A stretch of DNA of 64,000 nt, from the NCBI GenBank assembly GCA_947479085.1, contig CANJYB010000021.1, positions 1-64,000 of the forward strand, read 5' to 3'. Source of the DNA: Bacteroidota bacterium. Its GTDB lineage: Bacteria > Bacteroidota > Bacteroidia > 2-12-FULL-35-15. The position numbers were made by a program, and so were the translations under genes. The first letter of the stretch is position 1; each line of letters opens with the position of its first letter. Shown in pieces: positions 51,732 through 59,828 of this stretch. The notes beneath the pieces are model-generated. The model was not told the origin of the DNA and searched no databases. It worked only from the letters and a program-made list of their open reading frames with translations.

Positions 51732-52286
51732 TTATCGTTTAATCGGATGGCATATTTCCCCGACAAGGCAAAATTTTTTTGCCAACGGGCAGGTTTTGTG
51801 ATTATAATGATTTCTATGAGGCTTTCGTTTACACTTGTTTTTACTTTGCAGAATGCACAGAATAGGGTCAGGACTTTTTTGTTCTATTTTATGCAAAGCT
51901 CTTTCCGTCACCTGGCGAGCCTTTTTTCGCTGGTACGAAGGGGCATTGTTTTCCCGCTGTTTTTTAGCCGATTTGTTTTTCTGTTCTTTCAGCCGTTTTG
52001 CATAATCCTTATCTCTTGCACATTTTGTTCTTGTAGTTTCATTGCACTGTTTCACTTTCCTGTCGTTCCATTCCGGGTCCATGCTGAATTTTCGTTTATC
52101 GTTCAGCTGTTTGTTCATTACTTCCCGCACTTTGGCTTTTTTTTCTTCCAGCGTACTGTCCATATATAAACAATAAAGGTCCTGCACCACATCATCTGCA
52201 TCCAGCTCGTTTCTGAATTGGGAACTGTTGCACTTTGCTTTTACATACGCTTTCAGTTCATTGTATTCCTGTTGTTCGTTCATCAT
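51732..52286 (-). CDS. Small Lys-rich protein, weakly like sigma region 2
   Basis: 184 residues from the tandem ATG at 52281-52286. The start region 'YNELKAYVKAKCNSSQFRNE', 'LDADDVVQDLYCLYMD' resembles region 2 of ECF sigma factors (the D-D-V-V-Q-D motif), but region 4 is lacking; the rest is Lys/Arg/Asn/Gln-rich and probably disordered, with six cysteines. The match may be chance. The opposite-strand frame 51423-52169 is Phe-rich and likely a shadow. The gene lies upstream of Array 4 and paralogue B, the same position as the gene at 19441 for paralogue A. Confidence 0.5.
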   Translation of the reverse strand: MMNEQQEYNELKAYVKAKCNSSQFRNELDADDVVQDLYCLYMDSTLEEKKAKVREVMNKQLNDKRKFSMDPEWNDRKVKQCNETTRTKCARDKDYAKRLKEQKNKSAKKQRENNAPSYQRKKARQVTERALHKIEQKSPDPILCILQSKNKCKRKPHRNHYNHKTCPLAKKFCLVGEICHPIKR

Positions 52287-52289
52287 TTT

Positions 52290-52299
52290 GGGGGGGGGG
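52290..52299 (-). repeat. G10/C10 homopolymer next to a start codon
   Basis: Ten consecutive G on the plus strand. On the minus strand the C10 run ends three bases before the ATG of the Lys-rich gene, in the ribosome-binding region. Confidence 0.85.
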
Positions 52300-52429
52300 T
52301 TAAAAAATTAATAATGCACTTGCGGGATTAAAAATAAAACAAAACATAATTATCTCAAATAGGCTAACGCAGAAACATGAAATTTATTGTGTGATTGGGA
52401 AAATATTTTTGCGGGTTTATATAAAGGTG

Positions 52430-52437
52430 TATCTTTG
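52430..52437 (+). promoter_or_regulatory. Promoter -7 box of the T9SS gene at 52468
   Basis: TATCTTTG, 30 bases before GTG 52468. It rules against the TTG at 52387, which lies upstream. Confidence 0.55.
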
Positions 52438-52467
52438 GAGGAGGAAATAAGTAAAGGGATTATCTCG

Positions 52468-54153
52468 GTGAAGGAATATTTATTGATTATTGTTGTGATG
52501 AACTTTGTTCATTGTTTGGGTTTTTCACAAACTGGAAATTGGTTGTGGGCGAGACAGGGAGTGGGGAATAATGACCAATATGGAAGAAGTTGTGCAACAG
52601 ACCCTTTCGGCAACATATATGCAGCAGGAGATTACTTTGATTCAACAATCACTTTTGGTTCGACTACTCTACCTAATGCAGGAGGTATTCACGTATTTCT
52701 TGTAAAGTATTCACCAAATGGCAATGTACTTTGGGCGAAATGTGGAAAAGAAGGAGATAGTTTTGGATATTCAGTTACATCAGATGCATCAGGTAATGCA
52801 TATGTAACTGGCAATTTTTCTAGCAATACTTTAATTTTTGATAATGATACACTAACCAATCCAAATGGAAATGGAGGAGGTATGTTTATTGTTAAATATT
52901 CACCAACAGGAGTAATATTATGGGCTAAAATTGCGGGACGATCCGCTGATACAGGGTTCTCGATAGTGACTGATACAGCTGGAAATGTTTTTGTAACTGG
53001 TTATTTCCATAGTCCTTCAATTATTTTTGGAACAGACACACTTTATACTTTAACAAATAGCTTTAGTCCTTTCATAGTAAAATACTCATCATCAGGAACT
53101 GTTCTGTGGGCCAAAGGCATAGCAGGATATGGACTTAACCAAGGAGTTTCTCTTGCAACAGATTTATACGGTAATGTTTTTGTTTTAGGATATTTTAATA
53201 CTGCTTTATTTATAGGAATGGATACCCTAACCAATACATTTTCAGTGGCCATTTATAATCTTTTTATGGTAAAATATTCATCAACAGGAGCAGCACTTTG
53301 GGTGAAAAATATTGGTGCAACCTCAAGTGAATATGAAGGGTCTGTGGCTACAGATATATTGGGGAACGCGTATGTAACTGGAAATTTTCAGGGGCGAACA
53401 ATTGTTTTGGGTTCAGATACATTATTTAATGCAGATACTTCCGGTGTTACTTCTGATATGTTTATAGTAAAATATAGTACAAATGGTGCTGTCATTTTGG
53501 CGAAAAGGGCAGGTGGCATAAATGGAGATTATGGTTGTACCATAGCGACAAATACTAATGCAAGTACTTCTGATATATATGTAACTGGAAGTTTTAATAG
53601 TAGTACAATTATATTTGATTTGGATACTTTGGTTTCTCCAAGTTTCATGAATTGGCCATCGTTCATAGTTAAATATGATGAAAACTTAAATATTAAATGC
53701 GCTTCTTCATTAGCAAATCATACCAGTTGTTTCATCGCTAAAGACAATTCTGATAATGCATATATTGTAGGAGGATTTCCGACAAATCCGTTTGTTGTTG
53801 GTTCTGATACCTTATTAGCAACAAGTATGCATGCAAATGGACCTACATTTTTTATTGCAAAATATAATTGTAATGGCGAACCTGTTGGTATTACGAAACA
53901 AAGCGACATTGAAACAATTTCTATTTGCCCGAACCCATTTACCTCCCAAACCACCATTATTTTTTCGGAAGAACAGAAACATACAATAGTAAGTATTACA
54001 GATGTTCTGGGCAAGGAAGTATATCATACCCTTATGTCCGGAGGAGCAAAAAGCCTGACCATAGAAAAAGGAACGATGCAGCCGGGGATATATTTTGTAA
54101 AAGCAACAGACCAACACAATAAGGTTTCCAACCTGAAGGTAATGGTGCAGTAA
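52468..54153 (+). CDS. Secreted beta-propeller-repeat protein with T9SS sorting domain
   Basis: 561 residues from GTG 52468, giving signal peptide 'EYLLIIVVMNFVHCLGFS' then 'QTGNW'. The body is six or seven SBBP-like repeats of about 55 residues, each with 'D-x-x-G-N-x-Y-x-x-G-x-F' and 'FIVKYSPTG-x-x-x-W-A-K' (for example 'ASGNAYVTGNFSSNTLIFDN', 'MFIVKYSPTGVILWAKI'), which probably close into a propeller. The C-terminal sorting domain reads 'ICPNPFTSQTTIIF', 'ITDVLGKEVYHTL', 'PGIYFVKATD'. Exported by T9SS; ligand unknown. Confidence 0.88.
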   Translation: MKEYLLIIVVMNFVHCLGFSQTGNWLWARQGVGNNDQYGRSCATDPFGNIYAAGDYFDSTITFGSTTLPNAGGIHVFLVKYSPNGNVLWAKCGKEGDSFGYSVTSDASGNAYVTGNFSSNTLIFDNDTLTNPNGNGGGMFIVKYSPTGVILWAKIAGRSADTGFSIVTDTAGNVFVTGYFHSPSIIFGTDTLYTLTNSFSPFIVKYSSSGTVLWAKGIAGYGLNQGVSLATDLYGNVFVLGYFNTALFIGMDTLTNTFSVAIYNLFMVKYSSTGAALWVKNIGATSSEYEGSVATDILGNAYVTGNFQGRTIVLGSDTLFNADTSGVTSDMFIVKYSTNGAVILAKRAGGINGDYGCTIATNTNASTSDIYVTGSFNSSTIIFDLDTLVSPSFMNWPSFIVKYDENLNIKCASSLANHTSCFIAKDNSDNAYIVGGFPTNPFVVGSDTLLATSMHANGPTFFIAKYNCNGEPVGITKQSDIETISICPNPFTSQTTIIFSEEQKHTIVSITDVLGKEVYHTLMSGGAKSLTIEKGTMQPGIYFVKATDQHNKVSNLKVMVQ

Positions 54154-54248
54154 GCAGTTGCACCATTACTTTATCCTTTGGTATTACCGCTTATCCTTCC
54201 TTTAATGAATTCATATACATTCGTATGTGAACCATTCATTTCTTTTCC

Positions 54249-54256
54249 TACTTTTG
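54249..54256 (+). promoter_or_regulatory. Promoter -7 box of the M16 peptidase gene
   Basis: TACTTTTG, 20 bases before the ATG at 54277. Confidence 0.55.
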
Positions 54257-54276
54257 ATACCTCAAAATAAAAACCA

Positions 54277-57264
54277 ATGAACATAAAAAACATTCTTTTT
54301 ACTTCGGCCATAGCTGGTGCCATAGCCACCACAACCATAGCCCAGGAAACCAAAACCAAACTGATAGAAAAAGTTACCCGCAAAGGCAGCGAACTGGTAA
54401 TACCGTACGAAAAATATGTATTGCCAAACGGGCTTACGGTGGTGGTTCACGAAGACCATTCGGACCCGATAGCTTACGTGGATGTAACTTACCATGTGGG
54501 TTCGGCCCGCGAACAGGAAGGCCGTTCGGGCTTTGCACATTTTTTCGAACACATGATGTTTGAAGGTTCGGAACATGCCGGAAAAGGAAAACATTTTAAA
54601 ATACTTACCGAAGCCGGTGGAACTATTAATGGGTCTACCACTACAGACAGAACCAACTACTGGGAGCTGATACCAAGTAACCAACTGGAAACTGCCCTTT
54701 GGCTGGAAAGCGACAGGATGGGCTTTTTGCTGGATTCGGTAACACAGGAAAAGTTTGAAAACCAACGAAGCACTGTTAAAAACGAACGCGGACAAAACTA
54801 TGATAACCGTCCGTATGGTGTGGTGGGCGAAAAGATAAATGCCGCCATGTATCCTCCTTCTCATCCTTATTCATGGATGACTATTGGGTATATCGAAGAT
54901 TTGAACCGGGTAGATGTAAATGATTTAAAGAAATTCTTTTTACGTTGGTACGGTCCAAACAATGCAACATTAACTGTTTCAGGAGATGTAAAGGCTGCTG
55001 ATGTGGTGAAAGCAGCAGAGAAATATTTTGGTTCCATTCCTCCTTGTCCTGCTGTAAAGGCTCAAACCATAGCACCGGTAACATTAGAAAAAGACCGTTA
55101 TGTATCTTACGAAGACAATATCCGCGGACCACAGGTAAGCTTCACATGGCCTTCTGTGCCTCAGTACCATCCTGACGAGGCACCACTGGATGTATTGGCA
55201 GATATAATAACAGGTAGCAAATCTTCTATCTTTTACCAGAACTTTGTAAAATCAGAACTTGCACAGTCCGCTTATGCAAGCAATTCCACACAGGAATCGG
55301 TGGGAGATTTCACCATTTCTGTTCGTGCATTTCCTGATAAACGCTTGTCACAAATGGATTCATTGATTCGTTCTTCGCTTATTCAATTTGAGAAACGTGG
55401 AGTTACTGATAATGATTTGAAAAAATTTAAAGCCGGATTCGAAGCCAATATGGTGAATTCTTTATCCAGTGTTCAGGGAAAAGGAAGAATGCTGGCTGCT
55501 TTCCAAACCTTTAGTGGAAACCCAGGGTTTATTGTAAAACAAATAGAAGCTTACAACAGTGTGACCAAGGAAGATGTGATGCGGGTGTACAATAATTACA
55601 TTAAAGGTAAAAAAGCGGTGATTCTTTCTGTTTATCCTAAAGTTAACCAAAAGGGAAGTCCTAATCTGGCTATGCCAAATAACTTTGTTCCTCCTGCAAG
55701 AAACACAGATGCGAAAGAAGGAGCAGAATACAAAGACCTGGTGTATCGCAAAGCAAAGGATAATTTCGACAGGAATAAACAACCCGCAGCAGCCGGTGCG
55801 GTATCGGTTAAAGTTCCGGACGTATGGATGCTGAACTATGCGAACGGAATGAAAATAATCGGTTCCAAATCAGATGAAGTACCAAGTGTAACCATCCAGG
55901 TAAATGTGGAAGCAGGACATCGTTACGAAGGTTTAAGCCAGGCAGGAATCTCCTCCCTTTTAACAGCTTTGATGAACGAGTCCACCACCAAGCATACTGC
56001 AGAAGAAATCTCTGAAAAACTGGACATGTTGGGAAGTTCTGTTAGTATTCAAAACAACGGGCAGGATGTTGTACTTTCCATTTCATCACTCACAAAGAAT
56101 CTTGATTCCACACTTGCTATTGCCGAAGAAATGTTTTTTCACCCTAAGTTTGATAAAACAGAATTTGAAAGAGTGAAAAAACAACGCCTGGAAGCAATAG
56201 CTAACCAGGTAACACAAGCTACCACTATTGCGAATAATGTATACGCTCATTTATTATATGGCAAAGACCATATCATGGGTGTATCTTCGCTTGGAACCAA
56301 AGAAACGATAAGTGCCCTAAAACTTGAAGATTTAAAAAAATATTATGGAGTAGCCATTTCTCCTTCGGTTTCCAATATTGTAATAGTTGGAGACATCAAT
56401 CAGGAAGAGGTGATGACCAAATTGAGTTTCCTTAAATTATGGAAATCCGATGTTGTAAGGCATAATGAGGAACATGCCGTGCCTCGTATAGACCGGACAA
56501 GAGTTTATTTTGTGAACAAAGACAAGGCTCCTCAGTCTGAAATAAGAATTGGTTACATGGCAATGCCTTTTGACGCTGTTGGAGATTTTTATAAATCTAC
56601 TATCATGAATTATGTTCTTGGTGGATCCTTTAACAGCCACATCAATATGAACCTTCGTGAAGATAAAGGTTGGACATACGGTGCTCGTTCAGCATTTACA
56701 GGAAATAAATATCCGGGACCTTTTACAGCAAGTGCCGGAGTAAGAGGCAATGCTACTGATAGCTCGGTGGTGGAATTTTTAAAAGAAATAAGAAACTATA
56801 CCAAGACGGGAATTACAGATGAAGAACTTGCTTTCACCAAAAACTCCATTGGTCAGGCTGATGCATTAAAATACGAAACAGCAGGGCAAAAGGCGGTGTT
56901 CATTAAACGTTTAATGGATTTCAATCTGGAGAAAAATTATGTGGAGAAACAAAATGAATTGCTGAAAACCATTACTAAAAAAGAAATAAATAGCCTTGCT
57001 GTTAAACATTTACCGTTTGACAATATGGTTATCTTAGTTGTCGGGGATAAATCAAAATGTTGGGATGGGTTTACTAAATTAGGTTATGAATTGATAGAGT
57101 TGGATATGGATGGAAATCCAATAACCGGACCGACTTTAAAGATGGTTGCTCCAACTGATTCGAAAGAGGATGAAATGAAAAAACCTGAACCGGCAAAAAA
57201 GGACACACCAGACCCTAAAAAAACTCCCGTTAAAGTAGAACACAGAGATATTAAACCAAGATAA
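54277..57264 (+). CDS. M16-family zinc metalloprotease, two-domain fusion
   Basis: 995 residues, a signal peptide ('ILFTSAIAGAIATTTIA'). The first M16 half has the inverted zinc motif HFFEH at residues 88-92, with the downstream Glu in 'FENQRSTVKNERGQNYDNRP'. The second half (about 510-960) has the same fold but no HxxEH ('SLLTALMNESTTKHTAEEIS'), as in pitrilysin-like and processing-protease pairs with an inactive half. The C-terminal 40 residues are Lys/Pro-rich and probably disordered. Predicted to be periplasmic; substrates in this family are peptides and exported protein fragments. Own promoter and terminator. Confidence 0.93.
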   Translation: MNIKNILFTSAIAGAIATTTIAQETKTKLIEKVTRKGSELVIPYEKYVLPNGLTVVVHEDHSDPIAYVDVTYHVGSAREQEGRSGFAHFFEHMMFEGSEHAGKGKHFKILTEAGGTINGSTTTDRTNYWELIPSNQLETALWLESDRMGFLLDSVTQEKFENQRSTVKNERGQNYDNRPYGVVGEKINAAMYPPSHPYSWMTIGYIEDLNRVDVNDLKKFFLRWYGPNNATLTVSGDVKAADVVKAAEKYFGSIPPCPAVKAQTIAPVTLEKDRYVSYEDNIRGPQVSFTWPSVPQYHPDEAPLDVLADIITGSKSSIFYQNFVKSELAQSAYASNSTQESVGDFTISVRAFPDKRLSQMDSLIRSSLIQFEKRGVTDNDLKKFKAGFEANMVNSLSSVQGKGRMLAAFQTFSGNPGFIVKQIEAYNSVTKEDVMRVYNNYIKGKKAVILSVYPKVNQKGSPNLAMPNNFVPPARNTDAKEGAEYKDLVYRKAKDNFDRNKQPAAAGAVSVKVPDVWMLNYANGMKIIGSKSDEVPSVTIQVNVEAGHRYEGLSQAGISSLLTALMNESTTKHTAEEISEKLDMLGSSVSIQNNGQDVVLSISSLTKNLDSTLAIAEEMFFHPKFDKTEFERVKKQRLEAIANQVTQATTIANNVYAHLLYGKDHIMGVSSLGTKETISALKLEDLKKYYGVAISPSVSNIVIVGDINQEEVMTKLSFLKLWKSDVVRHNEEHAVPRIDRTRVYFVNKDKAPQSEIRIGYMAMPFDAVGDFYKSTIMNYVLGGSFNSHINMNLREDKGWTYGARSAFTGNKYPGPFTASAGVRGNATDSSVVEFLKEIRNYTKTGITDEELAFTKNSIGQADALKYETAGQKAVFIKRLMDFNLEKNYVEKQNELLKTITKKEINSLAVKHLPFDNMVILVVGDKSKCWDGFTKLGYELIELDMDGNPITGPTLKMVAPTDSKEDEMKKPEPAKKDTPDPKKTPVKVEHRDIKPR

Positions 57265-57272
57265 AACCAAGA

Positions 57273-57300
57273 TTCAGGGTGTAAGCAATTACACCCTGAA
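57273..57300. terminator. Bidirectional terminator
   Basis: TTCAGGGTGTAA (57273-57284) pairs with TTACACCCTGAA (57289-57300), 4-nt loop, T-tract beyond. It overlaps the stop codon of trmB. Confidence 0.8.
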
Positions 57301-57960
57301 TTTTAAATAACAAATCTTAAATCCCTTGGCGGAGAATAGTTTTTCGTAATGGGTTTTAATGGTGGTAAGGGCTTCGTCTCTTAAAGAAACATCGGCATAC
57401 AAATCGTTGGTGGAATCTAAAACTTCAAATTTGTTTTCCATCGCTACTTCCTTAGAGTAATCACAAAACGGTTCGTTATCCGTTTTCAGGTTGATACAAC
57501 CTCCCTCCTTCATTATCTTTTTATACCGGTTAATAAACATCATGTTGGTGAGTCGTTTCCGCTCCCTTGTTTTTTGTGGCTGAGGATCAGGAAAGGTAAT
57601 CCATATCTCATCTATTTCATTGGCTCCAAAGCAGGCTTCTATAAAATCGATACGTGTGCGCACAAAGGCCACATTGTTCATTTTATTGTCCACAGCTGTT
57701 TTGGCTCCGGTATGTATGCGGTTTCCTTTTATGTCTACCCCTATAAAATTCTTTTCGGGATATCGTTCTGCAAGCCCCACGGTGTATTCTCCCTTTCCGC
57801 AACCCAATTCCAGCACAATGGGATTATTGTTCTTAAAATACTCCTTATGCCATTTTCCTTTCAATGGCAGTCCATTATCCCTAGCTTCTTCGAATGATAA
57901 AAAGAAACAATTGTGAAATGAGGCTACTTCTGCAAACTTCTTTAATTTTCTTTTTGCCAT
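57289..57960 (-). CDS. trmB: tRNA (guanine-N7-)-methyltransferase
   Basis: Makes m7G46 in tRNA with S-adenosylmethionine. 223 residues. The SAM-binding 'VLELGCGKGEYTVGLAERYP' and 'FIGVDIKGNRIHTGAKTA' are clear, and the family-specific 'IWITFPDPQPQKTRERKRLT' contains the catalytic Asp. 'KTDNEPFCDYSKEVA' completes the TrmB pattern. Convergent with the M16 gene, with a shared terminator. Monocistronic from a TAnnTTTG promoter. Confidence 0.95.
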   Translation of the reverse strand: MAKRKLKKFAEVASFHNCFFLSFEEARDNGLPLKGKWHKEYFKNNNPIVLELGCGKGEYTVGLAERYPEKNFIGVDIKGNRIHTGAKTAVDNKMNNVAFVRTRIDFIEACFGANEIDEIWITFPDPQPQKTRERKRLTNMMFINRYKKIMKEGGCINLKTDNEPFCDYSKEVAMENKFEVLDSTNDLYADVSLRDEALTTIKTHYEKLFSAKGFKICYLKFRV

Positions 57961-57979
57961 AAATTATTTCTAAAAAAAA

Positions 57980-57987
57980 CAAAGATA
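57980..57987 (-). promoter_or_regulatory. Promoter -7 box of trmB
   Basis: TATCTTTG on the minus strand, 20 bases before ATG 57960. Confidence 0.6.
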
Positions 57988-58024
57988 GAGAATATGTGAA
58001 TGGTTGGAATTAAATTTAATGGTG

Positions 58025-58032
58025 TATATTTG
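58025..58032 (+). promoter_or_regulatory. Promoter -7 box of the vapBC pair
   Basis: TATATTTG, 22 bases before ATG 58054. It excludes the in-frame start at 58000. Confidence 0.6.
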
Positions 58033-58053
58033 TACATCAAAATACAATATAAG

Positions 58054-58293
58054 ATGAAAAGAACTCAGATTTATCTGGAAGAAGATTTACTTCACTACCT
58101 GAAAGCAGAAAGTAAATTAAGGGGCAAGCGTATGTCGAGCATTATCAGAGAAATGCTTATGAAAAACTTTAAAAACAAATCGAAAAGCATTGCTTTTATT
58201 GATAATGCTTATGGTATATGGAGCGATAAGAAAGAGAACGTGGATAAGGAAATTCGTGATTTAAGGAAGTCCACAAGAAAAAATGAAAGATAA
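58054..58293 (+). CDS. VapB-type antitoxin
   Basis: 79 residues from ATG 58054. 'KRTQIYLEEDLLHYLKAESK' and 'RGKRMSSIIREMLMKNF' are the strand-helix-helix pattern of ribbon-helix-helix DNA-binding antitoxins; the Lys/Arg-rich C-terminus would wrap the toxin. It overlaps the toxin gene by 11 bases, typical of translational coupling. RHH antitoxins usually repress their own promoter, here the box at 58025. Confidence 0.85.
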   Translation: MKRTQIYLEEDLLHYLKAESKLRGKRMSSIIREMLMKNFKNKSKSIAFIDNAYGIWSDKKENVDKEIRDLRKSTRKNER

Positions 58294-58666
58294 AGGAGTT
58301 CTTATAGACAGTGATATTATCATTTGGATATTGCGGGGAAACGAAAAAGTTTTAGTAAGATTTAAAAAACTTTTTGAAGAACACCCTTTATATACTACCC
58401 CAATAACGGTAGCTGAAATTTGGTCCGGAGCGAGAAAGAATGAAGAAAAAATTATTACTGATGTTTTTCAATCTCTCGAAGTGCTTTCAATTGATAAACC
58501 AATAGGAATGGGTGCCGGGGAATTCATGAGTAAATTCTCTAAAAGTCATTCAGTTGAATTGGCAGATGCTTTAATCGCAGCCTCTGCAATTCATTATGAT
58601 TTGCGATTATGGACAATGAATGTAAAACATTATCCAATGCTGAAGAAGAATCAATTTGTGATTTAA
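58283..58666 (+). CDS. VapC-type PIN-domain toxin
   Basis: 127 residues. PIN-domain ribonuclease with acidic residues at the expected places: 'LIDSDIIIWILRG' (first Asp), 'VAEIWSGARKNEE' (Glu), 'ELADALIAASAIHYDLRLWT' (Asp) and 'TMNVKHYPML'. Toxins of the family cut tRNA or rRNA when freed from the antitoxin. The gene directly overlaps its antitoxin and is followed 15 bases later by the glycosyltransferase, without an obvious terminator in between. Confidence 0.9.
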   Translation: MKDKGVLIDSDIIIWILRGNEKVLVRFKKLFEEHPLYTTPITVAEIWSGARKNEEKIITDVFQSLEVLSIDKPIGMGAGEFMSKFSKSHSVELADALIAASAIHYDLRLWTMNVKHYPMLKKNQFVI

Positions 58667-58681
58667 AAACTGTTACGCAGG

Positions 58682-59761
58682 ATGTCTCTTAAAAAAAGAA
58701 TACTAATTGCCCCTCTCGATTGGGGCCTTGGGCATGCCACCCGTTGCATCCCTATTATCCGTTTATTAATTAAAAAAAATGCGGAAGTAATCATTGCTGT
58801 TGATGGTCGTCCGTATGATCTGTTAAAGCTGGAGTTTCCTAACCTGGAATTTATTCGTTTGAAAGGGTATGATATTACTTACCCTTCCATTGGCCCGATG
58901 GTTTTAAAGATGGCACTTTCTGTTCCTAAAATACTTTCCGGAATTAAAGCCGAACATGAGGCTTTAAAACAAATTATCAAGCAAAAGAAAATAGATGTGG
59001 TTATTTCTGATAATCGGTTTGGGTTATGGAACAAAGAAGTAAAAAGCATTTTCATTACCCACCAGTTAATGATTAAATCTCCGCTTGGCGAAAAACAATT
59101 ACATAAAAAGAACTTAGATTATATCAGCAAGTTTGATGAATGCTGGATTCCGGATACGGAAGGAACTGATAACTTATCCGGGGACTTATCACATAAATAC
59201 CCGCTGCCAGCTAACGCTTTTTTTATTGGTGCTTTATCCCGTTTCTCTTATTGGGAATCCCGTCCGATTTCTACAGGAGAAAAAGAGGAGATGACGTACG
59301 ATGCTATGATAATCATCTCCGGACCGGAACCACAAAGAGGAGCTTTGGAATTTTTAATAATGAAGCAACTTCTTTTAAGCAAAATGAAAATATTAGTTGT
59401 AATGGGAAGAACAGAAGACGATGATACAATTACAATAAATCAAAACATAAAAATGGTAACCCGGATGAGTTCCCAGGAAATGGAGGAGGCAATAATGAAG
59501 TCAAAAATAGTTATCGCCAGGAGTGGCTATTCCACCATTATGGACCTGGCGGCACTTGGAAAGAAAGCTATTTTTGTTCCAACCCCCGGACAAACCGAAC
59601 AGGAATACCTGGCCGAAGAATTCAAACAAAAAAAGATTGCCTTCTTTCAAAAGCAATCTGAATTTGATATACAACAGGCATTGATTGAAGCGGAAAACTA
59701 TACCGGGTTTGAGGCAATTCTAAATACAGGCGGGTTAGAAAAAAGAATTGATTTGTTATAA
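58682..59761 (+). CDS. Glycosyltransferase, GT28/MurG-like
   Basis: 359 residues. The N-terminal 'RILIAPLDWGLGHATRCIPI' contains the Gly-rich loop of GT-B glycosyltransferases; 'GALSRF' and 'IVIARSGYSTIMDLAALGKK' with 'FVPTPGQTEQEYLAEEFKQK' are the C-terminal UDP-sugar-binding segments of the MurG/GT28 type. Acceptor and donor sugar are not deducible. No signal peptide; membrane-associated on the cytoplasmic face is usual. It probably follows vapC in the same transcript by read-through. Confidence 0.85.
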   Translation: MSLKKRILIAPLDWGLGHATRCIPIIRLLIKKNAEVIIAVDGRPYDLLKLEFPNLEFIRLKGYDITYPSIGPMVLKMALSVPKILSGIKAEHEALKQIIKQKKIDVVISDNRFGLWNKEVKSIFITHQLMIKSPLGEKQLHKKNLDYISKFDECWIPDTEGTDNLSGDLSHKYPLPANAFFIGALSRFSYWESRPISTGEKEEMTYDAMIIISGPEPQRGALEFLIMKQLLLSKMKILVVMGRTEDDDTITINQNIKMVTRMSSQEMEEAIMKSKIVIARSGYSTIMDLAALGKKAIFVPTPGQTEQEYLAEEFKQKKIAFFQKQSEFDIQQALIEAENYTGFEAILNTGGLEKRIDLL

Positions 59762-59767
59762 AAAAAT

Positions 59768-59800
59768 ACCCCTGTCAGGGTTTTAAACCTTGACAGGGGT
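59768..59800. repeat. 33-nt ACCCC-type palindrome, copy 2
   Basis: Arms ACCCCTGTCAGGGTT / AACCTTGACAGGGGT, one G-T pair. Same length and core as 30487-30519. It may also end transcription from both convergent neighbours. Confidence 0.75.
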
Positions 59801-59828
59801 AGTAATATAAAAAAAGAAGATTTAATCT

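Noticed and set aside
51423-52169. Plus-strand ORF of 248 codons across Array 4 with a 14-residue repeat
   Set aside because: Phe-rich, no signal peptide or ribosome site, and largely antisense to the Lys-rich minus gene; the repeat reflects the 42-bp array.
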